NCBI GenBank assembly: GCA_963666575.2
Contig: CAXXYG010000019.1
Span: 248,001-312,000 of the forward strand
Reading direction: 5' to 3'
Length of the DNA stretch: 64,000 nt
Source of the DNA: JABMQB01 sp963666575
Lineage (GTDB): Bacteria; Bacteroidota; Bacteroidia; Bacteroidales; Prolixibacteraceae
Shown piece after piece: positions 1 to 8,569 of the stretch; position 1 is the first letter of the stretch, and every line of letters begins with the position of its first letter. The notes under the pieces are model-generated. The model saw only the letters and a list, made by a program, of their open reading frames with translations, did no database searches and was not told the origin of the DNA. Position numbers and translations under genes: made by a program.

Positions 1-30
1 TCAGAACATTACTTCATACAATTAATTGTA

Positions 31-853
31 TTACATATATTTTTTATTAAAAGAATATATTATACTTACGTTCCAAAGAAAATCATCCCCACTTATTTCA
101 CTTTTAATTGTTTTATTAATCATTGCCGAGGCAGAGAATGGAAAATTTCTTTTAGCCAATGAAAAACCCGAAGCCACATAAAATCCATCAATATTGTCCA
201 TTTTTAAATAAAATAATTGAGGCGATATACCGGCATAGATTTGTTCGGTAAGCTGAATATTGGATATACTTCCCTGAAGGGCAATATAATGAGTATTTGT
301 TGGCACTTCGGCTTCAAAACCATAAGCATACAAATAATAAGGAGAAATTTTTATATTTTTTGCAATTGAAAAAGTGGGTGCCAATTCTCCTGCCAGGAAT
401 CGCCGCACAACAGTTCCGTCTTCAGAACCGCCACTAGCCGATAAATCCCTGGTTTTAAATGAAAATGCAGGGTGTGCACCTATTTTAAATTTAAATTTTT
501 CATTGTTTAATACATTGGTAACGCCACCAAAAAATAAATGACCATGGTTTTCCTTCCATAGCAAATCGGAACTGTGGTTCAAAAACCAGTTTTTCTCCTC
601 CTATGGAAAATTCAAAAATGGCAGCCGGTTTACCAAGTGTTAACGATGGAATTAGTGAAATGCCATTATTGGTTACAGAAATCCTTCCCGAAAAGTGGCC
701 ATCTTGTTTTGTAGTGTCTTGGGTTTGTGAATATGAAAACCGAACAATACCCATAAACAGAAATAGAAACAAAATTATCTTTCGAGGTTTTTGAGAAATT
801 AGAAATAAAGTTTTACAAAAGAAACAAGCTTTAAACATTGATCTATAATTCAT
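31..853 (-). CDS. Outer-membrane barrel-like protein, frame-disrupted
   Basis: Two overlapping minus-strand frames (853 to 500 and 582 to 31) together make one protein of about 274 residues. The first part carries a signal peptide (hydrophobic stretch ending SYSQ, near residue 43) and a motif EGKPWSFIFWWRY. The second part continues with alternating polar and hydrophobic strands (for example KFKIGAHPAFSFK) as expected of a beta-barrel, and runs to a stop at 31. The total of 823 bases is not a multiple of three; two added bases or one removed base within the 500-582 overlap would restore it. The function is not recognised. It is probably an outer-membrane protein, and the break probably a sequence error like those at 53-60 kb, although real decay cannot be excluded. 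Confidence 0.6.
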
Positions 854-1162
854 TTGCTTTTTTATTTATTCAATAAAAATACTCCTAACTACTCAATCTA
901 TTGTCCTCCTGAAATACAACGTACACATTATCAAGTAATTTATAAATTAATTATTCTTTACAAAAGAATCGTTTTAATATTAATTATTATAATATAATTC
1001 AAATTAATATTTACGAAATTCAAACAATTGACAATTATTATACCTCGATTATTTTTTCAAAGGTTTATTTTAACAAGCCGGTAATATTTAAATACTCTGT
1101 AAAAAAACTATAGAATAAATACTGATTTTTCAAATACCAAGGATAAAAGGCGCGTAATAGTA
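854..1162. other. Intergenic, no gene seen
   Basis: This AT-rich stretch lies between the barrel-like protein and the QueG-like gene. I found no ORF with protein-like composition, no strong hairpin and no full TAnnTTTG promoter box on the minus strand. Confidence 0.5.
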
Positions 1163-1855
1163 TTAACTATTTTTTTTCATATATGATTGGGTCCAGGGGC
1201 AAAAAACAAGGCATTCCAAACAGGTATTACATTTAAATACATCCATTATTTTATGGCGAGGAGTACCCGGTTTCCAAATATTCCCTTTGATAGCATTTAC
1301 AGAACACTTATTTACACAAATTGTACAATCTCCACATTGTGATTTGGCAGGCGCATACAGAACTGTTTTTAATGGGGCATCTGTTAAAACGGTACACATA
1401 CTAACAGCACTTCCAAATTCAGGAGTTACCAGCAGATTATGTTTTCCTATCCAACCTAATCCAGCCATTAAAGCAATGGTTTTATGTGGCAAAGGTGTAT
1501 TGTTTGTTTTATGATTGTAATGACCGGATAATTCAATATTATCTTCCGATTGTGAATAGGCAGAAAATCCTTTTGATGTTAAATAATTTGCCATATAATC
1601 AGCCAACCTATCGGTTCTAATCTCCATCAGGTGAAATTCATCCTCTTTTATCTGGTTATTAAGAACCATATTCTTTACAAAATCAGGAGTGTTTGTTATT
1701 TTTTGAATGTATTCAGAAGTTAGGAGCATTCCAAAAAGAATGGCATTGGGGAACCGTTTATTTTGTTCTTGGGCTAATTGTGAAATATCAACAAAGTGCA
1801 CAAAATCAGCTCCTTTTGTTTTTAATTCCGATCGAAGTTCATCCTCTAATGCCAT
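1163..1855 (-). CDS. QueG-like 4Fe-4S protein (short epoxyqueuosine reductase homologue)
   Basis: The middle of the protein has the DUF1730/QueG hallmark AGLGWIGKHNLLVTPEFGS (about residues 131-149). The C-terminus has a two-cluster ferredoxin domain with C174, C177, C180, C184 and C209, C212, C215, C219, which can bind two [4Fe-4S] clusters. QueG reduces epoxyqueuosine to queuosine in tRNA with cobalamin, but QueG is usually well over 300 residues and this protein is 230. It may therefore be a paralogue acting as an iron-sulfur redox protein on another substrate. No signal peptide is visible, so it is cytoplasmic. The ATG at 1855 is the only sensible start. It stands alone, with gaps of about 160 and 310 bases to its neighbours. 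Family call is firm, exact reaction is not. Confidence 0.8.
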   Translation of the reverse strand: MALEDELRSELKTKGADFVHFVDISQLAQEQNKRFPNAILFGMLLTSEYIQKITNTPDFVKNMVLNNQIKEDEFHLMEIRTDRLADYMANYLTSKGFSAYSQSEDNIELSGHYNHKTNNTPLPHKTIALMAGLGWIGKHNLLVTPEFGSAVSMCTVLTDAPLKTVLYAPAKSQCGDCTICVNKCSVNAIKGNIWKPGTPRHKIMDVFKCNTCLECLVFCPWTQSYMKKNS

Positions 1856-2019
1856 TATTCCATTTAACCTAAAAAAATATTTCTACTGAATAAAAATATA
1901 AAAATGCATTTAATTAAATAAATAGTTGATCTTAAAAAACAAAACAAACATCCTGATAAAAACAATCCCATACCCCAAAACACAATTGTTTTAAGGAAAA
2001 ACAAAAAAGGGATGCTATA

Positions 2020-3288
2020 CTAAAAAAAGGCTTTCCTTAAATCTTCAATTTCAGTATCACCTATTGGCACAAAATTCCCTAATAAAGTACCCATAACCAA
2101 CGATTTTGCACTAAACTCAGCTACTTCCAATCGGTCGAAAGTGCCCAAAAGGTTATCTCCGGTCACTAAAATCGAATCGTTGTTAATAATAACTGCCGGT
2201 GTATTTACCGATAACTTTTCGAGGATTAATTCCTCACCTGCAAAATGAGACCCAAAAGGTACATTTGGGATATCCTGAAGGAAAATCCAACTTTCGTGTA
2301 TTGTGCGGACATTTATTTTTTCGCCGGTTACACTAAAAGCCATTAAATAGGGCGTTTGGGTCAGAATAATGGAATTAACATGTGGGTTGCGTTTATAAAT
2401 TTCCTGATGAAGCCAAGTCGATCGGCTAGGTAATTTATTTGGCTCCCTTTTACCATCTTTTATCTGAACAATGTCCTTATTCTGAATATCCCACCGGGCA
2501 ACATTGGTAGGTGTAATTAAAAAATCATCTCCTTTCCACCTAACCGAAACGGTTCCATATGAACTGATCATCAACCGTTGGTCACAAGCCCTGTGAACTA
2601 TCCTTTTTATTTGTTCGCGGATAGCCCGCTCATCCGAAGGGTGTTCAGTGTTTTCCATTTCGGGTAACAACCGTGGAATTTGTTTTTCGAATTCCTCAAT
2701 TTGGTTATCAGTCAGGTAATTGGGTTTTGCAATTGTATTACCGTTAATAAGGGTACTGCAACAAAATTCAAGGGTTTCGAACCGCTGAAAAGCATCGCTC
2801 AAATCTTTTCCACCAACCACAGTACCGTGGTTTTCCATAATAACTGCATTAAACCCTTTTTGAAATTCTACGGCAATTACATCGCCAAACTTATTGCTGC
2901 CAGGAATCTGATACTTTGCTAATCCAATAGGGTCACACACATTTTTTGCCTGAGAAATAACATTCGTATTTAGAATTTGCCTCACAATACTAAACGATAC
3001 CAAAGCCGGAGGATGTGCATGAATAACCGCCCTGATTTCGGGCCTGCACTTATATATTGCTTTGTGAAATGGATATTCTGACGAAGGTTTGTGCCTTCCT
3101 TCAACTGCCCCGTTTTTACGCACACACACAATGCCCGATGGCCTTAAAGTACCCTTGTTGATGGCAGAAGGTATTACCCACACATCTCCATTGTCGTCGA
3201 TGATTGAAATGTTTCCTCCCGAGGTAGTCGTTAAACCACTTTTGTATATTTTATCTATGATCATCGTAATCTGATCACGTGGATGCAT
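2020..3288 (-). CDS. Tandem class II aldolase/adducin-domain protein, second domain degenerate
   Basis: Two class II aldolase/adducin domains lie in tandem (about residues 1-210 and 220-422). The first keeps the zinc-site signature: E71 in SSEYPFH, H90 and H92 in HAHPP, and H154 in MENHG. In the second, the matching positions are STW in place of SEY, LTQTP in place of HAHPP and INNDS in place of MENHG, so every metal ligand is lost. The first domain could act as a FucA/RhaD-type aldolase or a decarboxylase on a sugar phosphate; the second is probably structural or regulatory. No signal peptide, so cytoplasmic. A promoter-like pair lies upstream at 3352-3381. The gene may serve the neighbouring uptake locus, but a 280-base gap separates them. 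Confidence 0.85.
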   Translation of the reverse strand: MHPRDQITMIIDKIYKSGLTTTSGGNISIIDDNGDVWVIPSAINKGTLRPSGIVCVRKNGAVEGRHKPSSEYPFHKAIYKCRPEIRAVIHAHPPALVSFSIVRQILNTNVISQAKNVCDPIGLAKYQIPGSNKFGDVIAVEFQKGFNAVIMENHGTVVGGKDLSDAFQRFETLEFCCSTLINGNTIAKPNYLTDNQIEEFEKQIPRLLPEMENTEHPSDERAIREQIKRIVHRACDQRLMISSYGTVSVRWKGDDFLITPTNVARWDIQNKDIVQIKDGKREPNKLPSRSTWLHQEIYKRNPHVNSIILTQTPYLMAFSVTGEKINVRTIHESWIFLQDIPNVPFGSHFAGEELILEKLSVNTPAVIINNDSILVTGDNLLGTFDRLEVAEFSAKSLVMGTLLGNFVPIGDTEIEDLRKAFF

Positions 3289-3351
3289 CCATTTTGTATT
3301 TAATTACATCATTGTTTTTGTATTTAAATAATTGCTTATATTATCTGAATA

Positions 3352-3381
3352 CAAATTAACGGCTATTTTTTATACTTTCAA
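3352..3381 (-). promoter_or_regulatory. Candidate Bacteroidota promoter for the aldolase gene
   Basis: On the minus strand TTG (3381-3379) is followed after 19 bases by TTAATTTG (3359-3352). This matches the -33 TTG / -7 TAnnTTTG layout with one mismatch, and would give a leader of about 60 bases before the ATG at 3288. Confidence 0.4.
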
Positions 3382-3568
3382 TCCTGATGTATCCTACATA
3401 AATTATCGATTTTTGCTGTCTACATTTTCCTGTATTTTAAACAAAAACAACTCAACAGAATCGTATCCAAACATAGCAACTCTATTTAAATTTATTCAGA
3501 ATAAAATAAACAAAATACCCGCAAAAGCATGTAAATAAACAACTTAAAACAATGATTAAAACTTAATT

Positions 3569-4528
3569 TTAAAAGTGAATTTTATATTTTGCACAAGCGT
3601 CCAAACAAATTTTCATATGCCGTGAGTCCATTATGTCAGCCTGTCCTAAAAGCATAGGTAAAAAAACTTCTGCGATTTGTTTTTCAGATGTTACCCTTTT
3701 CAATAAAATGCTTTGACTATAACCATCAAGTTTAAAAAAGAGTGCCGATAATTCCATATTATCTTCAACGATTTTTAACGGCAAAGGAATTCTATTTAGA
3801 ATATTTACACAAACCAGAGGGACGCTTTTCATTAACACTTGCCTGATCAATCCCCACGAAGATTGAAGATCTTCAGAAGTCATTTGCCCAAGTGCATATA
3901 ACTGAGTATTGTAATTATCTGATGATAACATTTTAGATTCCACCTTTTTTGAATAAATGCCTCCGGTATGTTTACGAATCTGATTTTTTGCCTGTATATT
4001 CACAAAATGCCACAACTCGTAAGAAGAATAAACAGCTCCCTTAACAACTGCATTTTGGATTGTTAAGGGGGTTGCACCAGTAACAGCATCGACAACATTT
4101 GATTTTAAAACAATATCGGGATCAATTAAATCCTTTTTTTCAAGCAAACGGAGTGGACTGTTCTTATCTTTTAATATTTCATCCAATTTTGAATAATCTT
4201 CATCTGAAAATAACAAATGGTCAAATTTGATTAATGGGTGGCCCGGTATGGTATCAAAATGGGTGTAATTCCCTGCCAAATCCCAATAGGCTTTTAATAT
4301 TACATTCCGGCATAATGTATCTTCACAAACTGGCATATTAAGGTTTGCAACATATGCATTTGGTGTATTATCTGAATCATAAATAACCTTCACAGTATTA
4401 ATTCCTGGACTTCCGGCATGATGAATCAAAAAAGCTTCTTTAGATTGATAAAAGCCTTGTCTAAAAGAAGGAAGTGGTTTTTCATCAATTCCGATATTAA
4501 AAAGTATAATCAAAATGAATAATAACAT
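3569..4528 (-). CDS. Uncharacterised exported protein with FMN-attachment-like motif
   Basis: The 319-residue protein begins with a short hydrophobic segment (LLFILIILFNIG), suggesting an anchor or signal. Its middle has VVDAVTGATPLT (146-157), then VVKGAVYSSYELWH. A D-(A)-x-(S/T)-G-A-T core is the sequence around the threonine that carries covalent FMN in NqrC/RnfG-type domains, so a redox role is possible, but the rest does not match clearly. The C-terminal third looks helical. It starts 14 bases after the FAD oxidoreductase stop and is the last gene of the same minus-strand unit, so the two may form an extracytoplasmic redox pair. I do not recognise the family with certainty. Confidence 0.6.
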   Translation of the reverse strand: MLLFILIILFNIGIDEKPLPSFRQGFYQSKEAFLIHHAGSPGINTVKVIYDSDNTPNAYVANLNMPVCEDTLCRNVILKAYWDLAGNYTHFDTIPGHPLIKFDHLLFSDEDYSKLDEILKDKNSPLRLLEKKDLIDPDIVLKSNVVDAVTGATPLTIQNAVVKGAVYSSYELWHFVNIQAKNQIRKHTGGIYSKKVESKMLSSDNYNTQLYALGQMTSEDLQSSWGLIRQVLMKSVPLVCVNILNRIPLPLKIVEDNMELSALFFKLDGYSQSILLKRVTSEKQIAEVFLPMLLGQADIMDSRHMKICLDACAKYKIHF

Positions 4529-4542
4529 AATATCGATACCGA

Positions 4543-6369
4543 TTATTTCTGATTCTCAATCAATTTAAGGTACTCATTTAAAAACTTTTCATATACATCT
4601 TTAGGATCCGCGTTGTGTTTTTTACAGATTTTTGCAGCCAATCCAACTGCTGCCCCCATTTGTCCTGTAGTTCGCATAACACGAGGGCCACCAAGCCCAA
4701 CATGCGAGCAACTGAAGTCGCGCCCGGCCATAAACAGGTTGTTGATATTTTTTGAATAAAGGCAGCGATAAGGAATGTAATAAGTTGGTGTTTTATAAAA
4801 TAAAGCTTCCGACAGGAAATCAGGTTGATCATCATCTAATAGATTTTGCTGGTAATGCACATCCACTTCCCTATTTTCGAACACTACTCCATCGTCAAAC
4901 TTCCTATTCTCTCGTACATCATTAAAAGTGAAAATATAATCGCCCACTAACCTACGCGATTCTCTTTTGCCCAGCAAATAGGAAACCCATTCCAACTTCA
5001 TACTTTCGATAATTTGCCGGTGTTTTTTCATTTCGACTGAACTGTATTCAGCTCTATCCTTAGGTTTCTCTCCCGCATAATATTTAAAATTATAGAACGA
5101 TCCGTAAATTGCCCGGAGCATGTGGTCGCGAATTGTTTCTGCATCATCAATTTGATTCAAATCATTTCGTGAGTACTCCCATTGCCACTCTCCATTGGCA
5201 GCACAATAATCTTTTGCTACATCCATTGCCCATGGAACTTCGGGGAAATCGACCTGCTGTCCTGCATTTTCCGACCTCCACAACAGCGATGAACCCATTA
5301 CAAAATCATCTTCTGTTTCGGGGCTCCACAAAGGGCCATGTTCATCCCAAGCTTCACCATATTCTGAAGAAGCTTCACGGCCATACATGTATTCGGCACC
5401 AGCCCAATAACCTATCCAGCCATCGCCGGTACAATCGACAAATAATGGCGCTTCAAAACGGATAAAGTTTGCTGTTTCAGTATGCCGTGCATCAACCGAA
5501 GTAATTTTGCCTTCTTTTGTATTTGATGCAAATGCACGGTAATTTAGATAAAGGCCGATATTATTGTATTTGGCAATATTTTCATGGCGCCTTTTATCTT
5601 CTCCTAAAGCTTTTGGTGAACCATTCGGATAATGTTCGGTATCCAGCATTTTCAGGATACGTCCAAAATTACCGTAAATCCCCAGCGTATGCACACGTAT
5701 TTCACCGCTTGCATTTCCACCCAAAACAGGGCGGTCATGAATCAATGCTACCTTTAATCCTTGTTCGGCAGCAGCAATCGATGCGGCACAACCGGCAATT
5801 CCGCCCCCTACAACTACTAAATCATATTTGACTACTTTATCAGGGACAGCATTTACTGATGAATGTTTGATCCTCCATTTAGCCAGTTTCTCAGGGCTGT
5901 TGGGGAATTCCTCATTTTTATCTGTTGTAAGGAATATGGCATCGCAACGTCCTTCAAAGCCGGTCAGGTCTTTCAAAACAAATGTTTCTTCGCCTTTTGA
6001 AAGTTCAACTTTTCCGGCATATTCCCAATTCCATTCCGGATTTAACCCCAGCTCATTTGGTAATTGTTTTTGTCCGATTGAAATTTTAAACCTTCCCGGT
6101 GCCTCCCATTCGCCGGGAACCCAGTTTTTTGTACGTGCCCATACATGGTAAATACCAGGTTTTTCAATTTCAACTTTTGCCTGTGCATCCTCAACTGGGA
6201 TTCCCATTCCGTGAGCCAGCAGGTATGGCGAACCCATTTGTTCCACAAACTGAGGATCGACAACCCAGCCTCCTTTTTGCTTAAAGGATTCAGCCTCAAT
6301 TAAAATTGATTGCCCAAAAGAGACAAAAATATTCAGGAACATAAAAAATAGAATAGCATATGTTTTCAT
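4543..6369 (-). CDS. Exported FAD-dependent oxidoreductase with N-terminal carbohydrate-binding-like domain
   Basis: A signal peptide (residues 1-19, ending SFGQ) leads into a beta-sandwich-like domain (about 22-150) that starts ILIEAESF and contains GIYHVWART, a pattern typical of CBM35/golvesin-like modules. After a linker, YDLVVVGGGIAGCAAS (182-197) is the FAD-binding Rossmann motif GxGxxG, followed by RPVLGGNASGEIRV. Near the end, LFMAGRDFSCSHVGLGGPRVM resembles the second flavin-contacting segment of PF12831-type oxidoreductases. It probably oxidises or reduces a sugar-like or aromatic substrate in the periplasm. It lies 21 bases downstream of the M14 peptidase gene and 14 upstream of the FMN-motif gene, within the SusC/SusD locus. 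An exported FAD enzyme in an uptake locus is uncommon; the substrate cannot be read from sequence. Confidence 0.85.
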   Translation of the reverse strand: MKTYAILFFMFLNIFVSFGQSILIEAESFKQKGGWVVDPQFVEQMGSPYLLAHGMGIPVEDAQAKVEIEKPGIYHVWARTKNWVPGEWEAPGRFKISIGQKQLPNELGLNPEWNWEYAGKVELSKGEETFVLKDLTGFEGRCDAIFLTTDKNEEFPNSPEKLAKWRIKHSSVNAVPDKVVKYDLVVVGGGIAGCAASIAAAEQGLKVALIHDRPVLGGNASGEIRVHTLGIYGNFGRILKMLDTEHYPNGSPKALGEDKRRHENIAKYNNIGLYLNYRAFASNTKEGKITSVDARHTETANFIRFEAPLFVDCTGDGWIGYWAGAEYMYGREASSEYGEAWDEHGPLWSPETEDDFVMGSSLLWRSENAGQQVDFPEVPWAMDVAKDYCAANGEWQWEYSRNDLNQIDDAETIRDHMLRAIYGSFYNFKYYAGEKPKDRAEYSSVEMKKHRQIIESMKLEWVSYLLGKRESRRLVGDYIFTFNDVRENRKFDDGVVFENREVDVHYQQNLLDDDQPDFLSEALFYKTPTYYIPYRCLYSKNINNLFMAGRDFSCSHVGLGGPRVMRTTGQMGAAVGLAAKICKKHNADPKDVYEKFLNEYLKLIENQK

Positions 6370-6390
6370 GTAAAATTCCTTTTGTTAGGT

Positions 6391-7620
6391 TTACTTCCTT
6401 TGCAGATATATAGCCATGGCAGTTGCAAGATCTTTCCCTACAAGTCTTGCATTTTGAGACGTCACATTTTGCCCGTTGTGATTGGAATAAGGTATCTCCA
6501 TAGAAAGTGCTACCGATATGCCACCGATTGTTGATGCCCATTTACTGAATCCCCATCCTTTGATGTTATTATTCGAAGTATTCCATGCTGTGCCATATTC
6601 AAGACAGATGTTGGCAGGAAGCATTTTTAGCTGTCCTTCCTGATTCATTATTAAGGTTTCAATAAATTGTTTCTGTCCCCAGGCAAGGTTTTCTTCTCCT
6701 GAACCAACAATATATATATTTTCATGCCATTCACCAGTAATATAAGGGCAATGTAAATCCAATGCGACTTTTAACAATCCTTCACTCCAATCAGGAATTT
6801 TTTCTCTCATTGCAGATGTGCTTTTATAAATACTTTTACCTGAATAATCCCTGTTATGGTCGCGTGGTTTACGGTTTTTCCCCTGGTCGCCATCTTCAAC
6901 GCCATCTTTATCCATAAAAGGGATAACCAGAAATTCAACATTATCGCGAAGCCATTTCATATCTGAATCCTTGCCATTTAATACAGATTCTATGATCCCT
7001 TCCAGGACGTAATTAGCCATCATTTCGCATGCGTGGTGGCGTGCCGTAATCAGAACTCTGTATTTGGGATCTTTTTTTGGATGCTTTATATTCAACTCTT
7101 CAACGTCCCTCCCTTTTTCAGAAGTGGTAAATGTTTTTAAAGTAACATATGGATTATCATTGAATGGAGAAATAAATTTTTCGAAATCTTTTTGAAGATA
7201 AGGAATACCCATACAAAATAGCACCTGATTTTCATCTGAACTGAATGTAAAGGAGAAATGATCCTGTCCTTTTCGGGAATTTTTATAAAGCCATTGCCAC
7301 GATCCTCCTCCATCAATGCTAAAGGCAGGTCCAAAATTTCCCACATAATCATCGGGAAACTGAAAAAACATTGCCCTGTTTTCAGCACCCGACACCTTAA
7401 AATACCAGTAAAACCATTCGCCTTCGGTATCACGCAGGTCTGGCCTAAGATTCACTGTATCCAACCTTACATGGTAGTATAATGTACTCCTGTTCACACA
7501 ATTTTCGACAATTATATTTCCTCCGGGGAAATCTGTTGATATTTCCACATAATCCTGCCCGTACAGGAAAAATGAAGAAAAAGTAAGGAAAGCAAAAACT
7601 ACTATTTTTCTTAATACCAT
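6391..7620 (-). CDS. Exported M14-family zinc carboxypeptidase
   Basis: A signal peptide (residues 1-21, ending FLYGQ) precedes a beta-rich domain of about 140 residues, as in cytosolic-carboxypeptidase-like M14 enzymes. The peptidase domain shows the zinc ligands H196 and E199 in ARHHACE and H290 in LDLHCPY, and the likely catalytic glutamate E375 in LSMEIPYS. It should remove C-terminal amino acids, or cleave an amide such as an amino acid linked to a sugar or to peptidoglycan, in the periplasm. Its start is 10 bases downstream of the PIG-L gene, so both are surely co-transcribed with the FAD enzyme. With a deacetylase and a phosphatase in the same unit, a substrate with amide and phosphate bonds is plausible (inference). 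Confidence 0.88.
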   Translation of the reverse strand: MVLRKIVVFAFLTFSSFFLYGQDYVEISTDFPGGNIIVENCVNRSTLYYHVRLDTVNLRPDLRDTEGEWFYWYFKVSGAENRAMFFQFPDDYVGNFGPAFSIDGGGSWQWLYKNSRKGQDHFSFTFSSDENQVLFCMGIPYLQKDFEKFISPFNDNPYVTLKTFTTSEKGRDVEELNIKHPKKDPKYRVLITARHHACEMMANYVLEGIIESVLNGKDSDMKWLRDNVEFLVIPFMDKDGVEDGDQGKNRKPRDHNRDYSGKSIYKSTSAMREKIPDWSEGLLKVALDLHCPYITGEWHENIYIVGSGEENLAWGQKQFIETLIMNQEGQLKMLPANICLEYGTAWNTSNNNIKGWGFSKWASTIGGISVALSMEIPYSNHNGQNVTSQNARLVGKDLATAMAIYLQRK

Positions 7621-7630
7621 GGTTTATACT

Positions 7631-8386
7631 TTAAAAAACATTATCACTTTTAGGGCTTTGAACCTGATGGATAAAAGCTTCGGCATATTTGCATCCGGCT
7701 TCCAACCCCCTGAAAGTTTCCATTGTACCATGTGACGTTTTATACCATTCCTCAACATGTTGGCTTTCATGCATATAACAAGCTTCAAGCTTTTTGTCTA
7801 TTACATTACTAATATCCATGTAATCAGTCGGAATAAAGTTCTGGCTTTGCATCCCACTCATTGCTTCACAATAATAAAGTGAAAACCTTTTCCCAGAATG
7901 TAACCAGGCATCATACACCAATGATGAGCAAATACGGTGGTCGCGATGTGTATCGATGGACCAGTGTGTAATAACAATATCAGGATTTTCTTTCTCCAGA
8001 AAATCGTGGACTTCCTCGTACCTGGCAGGTGTTATTTCACTGCTTCCATCAATTTGCGTAAGGAATTTTGGTTTAGCATTCATTATTTTACAGGCTTCGA
8101 TTGCCTCGGCTGAGCGAATCTTTGATGCTTCTTCGTGCGATTTACCTGGAATACCCGCTTCTCCTTTCGTTAGATATGCAGAAACAACTTCATGACCTTG
8201 TTCCGCTAGTACAATTATAGTTCCACCACACATTGTTTCCGGGTCGTCGGGGTGGGCTCCTACAACAAGAACCTTCAATTTTTCGGATAGCCCTTGATCA
8301 TTAACTGCTTTTAGCGGGGAGGCAGCCATTCCTATTGCAGCAACTCCCGTAATTTTTAATACATTTCGCCGTGTTATTTTTTCCAT
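7631..8386 (-). CDS. PIG-L family deacetylase, probable Tat substrate
   Basis: The 251-residue protein has the PIG-L/LmbE metal motif GAHPDD (H45, D47, D48) and the downstream motif THRDHR that supplies the third ligand. These zinc enzymes remove N-acetyl groups from amino sugars (GlcNAc-PI, mycothiol precursors, chitooligosaccharides). The N-terminus (TRRNVLKITGVAAIG) is a twin-arginine-type signal followed by a hydrophobic stretch, so the folded enzyme is probably exported. It heads the close-packed group PIG-L, M14, FAD, FMN-motif protein, with 183 bases separating it from the PhoD-like gene upstream; I saw no clear promoter in that gap. Confidence 0.9.
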   Translation of the reverse strand: MEKITRRNVLKITGVAAIGMAASPLKAVNDQGLSEKLKVLVVGAHPDDPETMCGGTIIVLAEQGHEVVSAYLTKGEAGIPGKSHEEASKIRSAEAIEACKIMNAKPKFLTQIDGSSEITPARYEEVHDFLEKENPDIVITHWSIDTHRDHRICSSLVYDAWLHSGKRFSLYYCEAMSGMQSQNFIPTDYMDISNVIDKKLEACYMHESQHVEEWYKTSHGTMETFRGLEAGCKYAEAFIHQVQSPKSDNVF

Positions 8387-8569
8387 AATTAAGTTTTAAA
8401 CAGTTTTTTTAGAATTCTTGTATTCAGGATTTACTTCCATCAGATATTACATTTTATTTAGAATTGAACAGCCCCTGTCTTTCCATGCCATTACTTATAC
8501 AAAACCAAAGTTTTGCTTTCGTTTTTATTCAATTGTTACTTATTCTTAAACATACTTTATTAAATCCCC

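Noticed and set aside
1977..1992. AAAACA/TGTTTT hairpin after the aldolase gene
   Set aside because: Short AT stem without a U-run on the minus strand.
5109..5465. Plus-strand ORFs of 100-150 codons opposite the FAD oxidoreductase, FecR and plug genes
   Set aside because: They lie fully inside well-supported genes in other frames and have no protein-like features.
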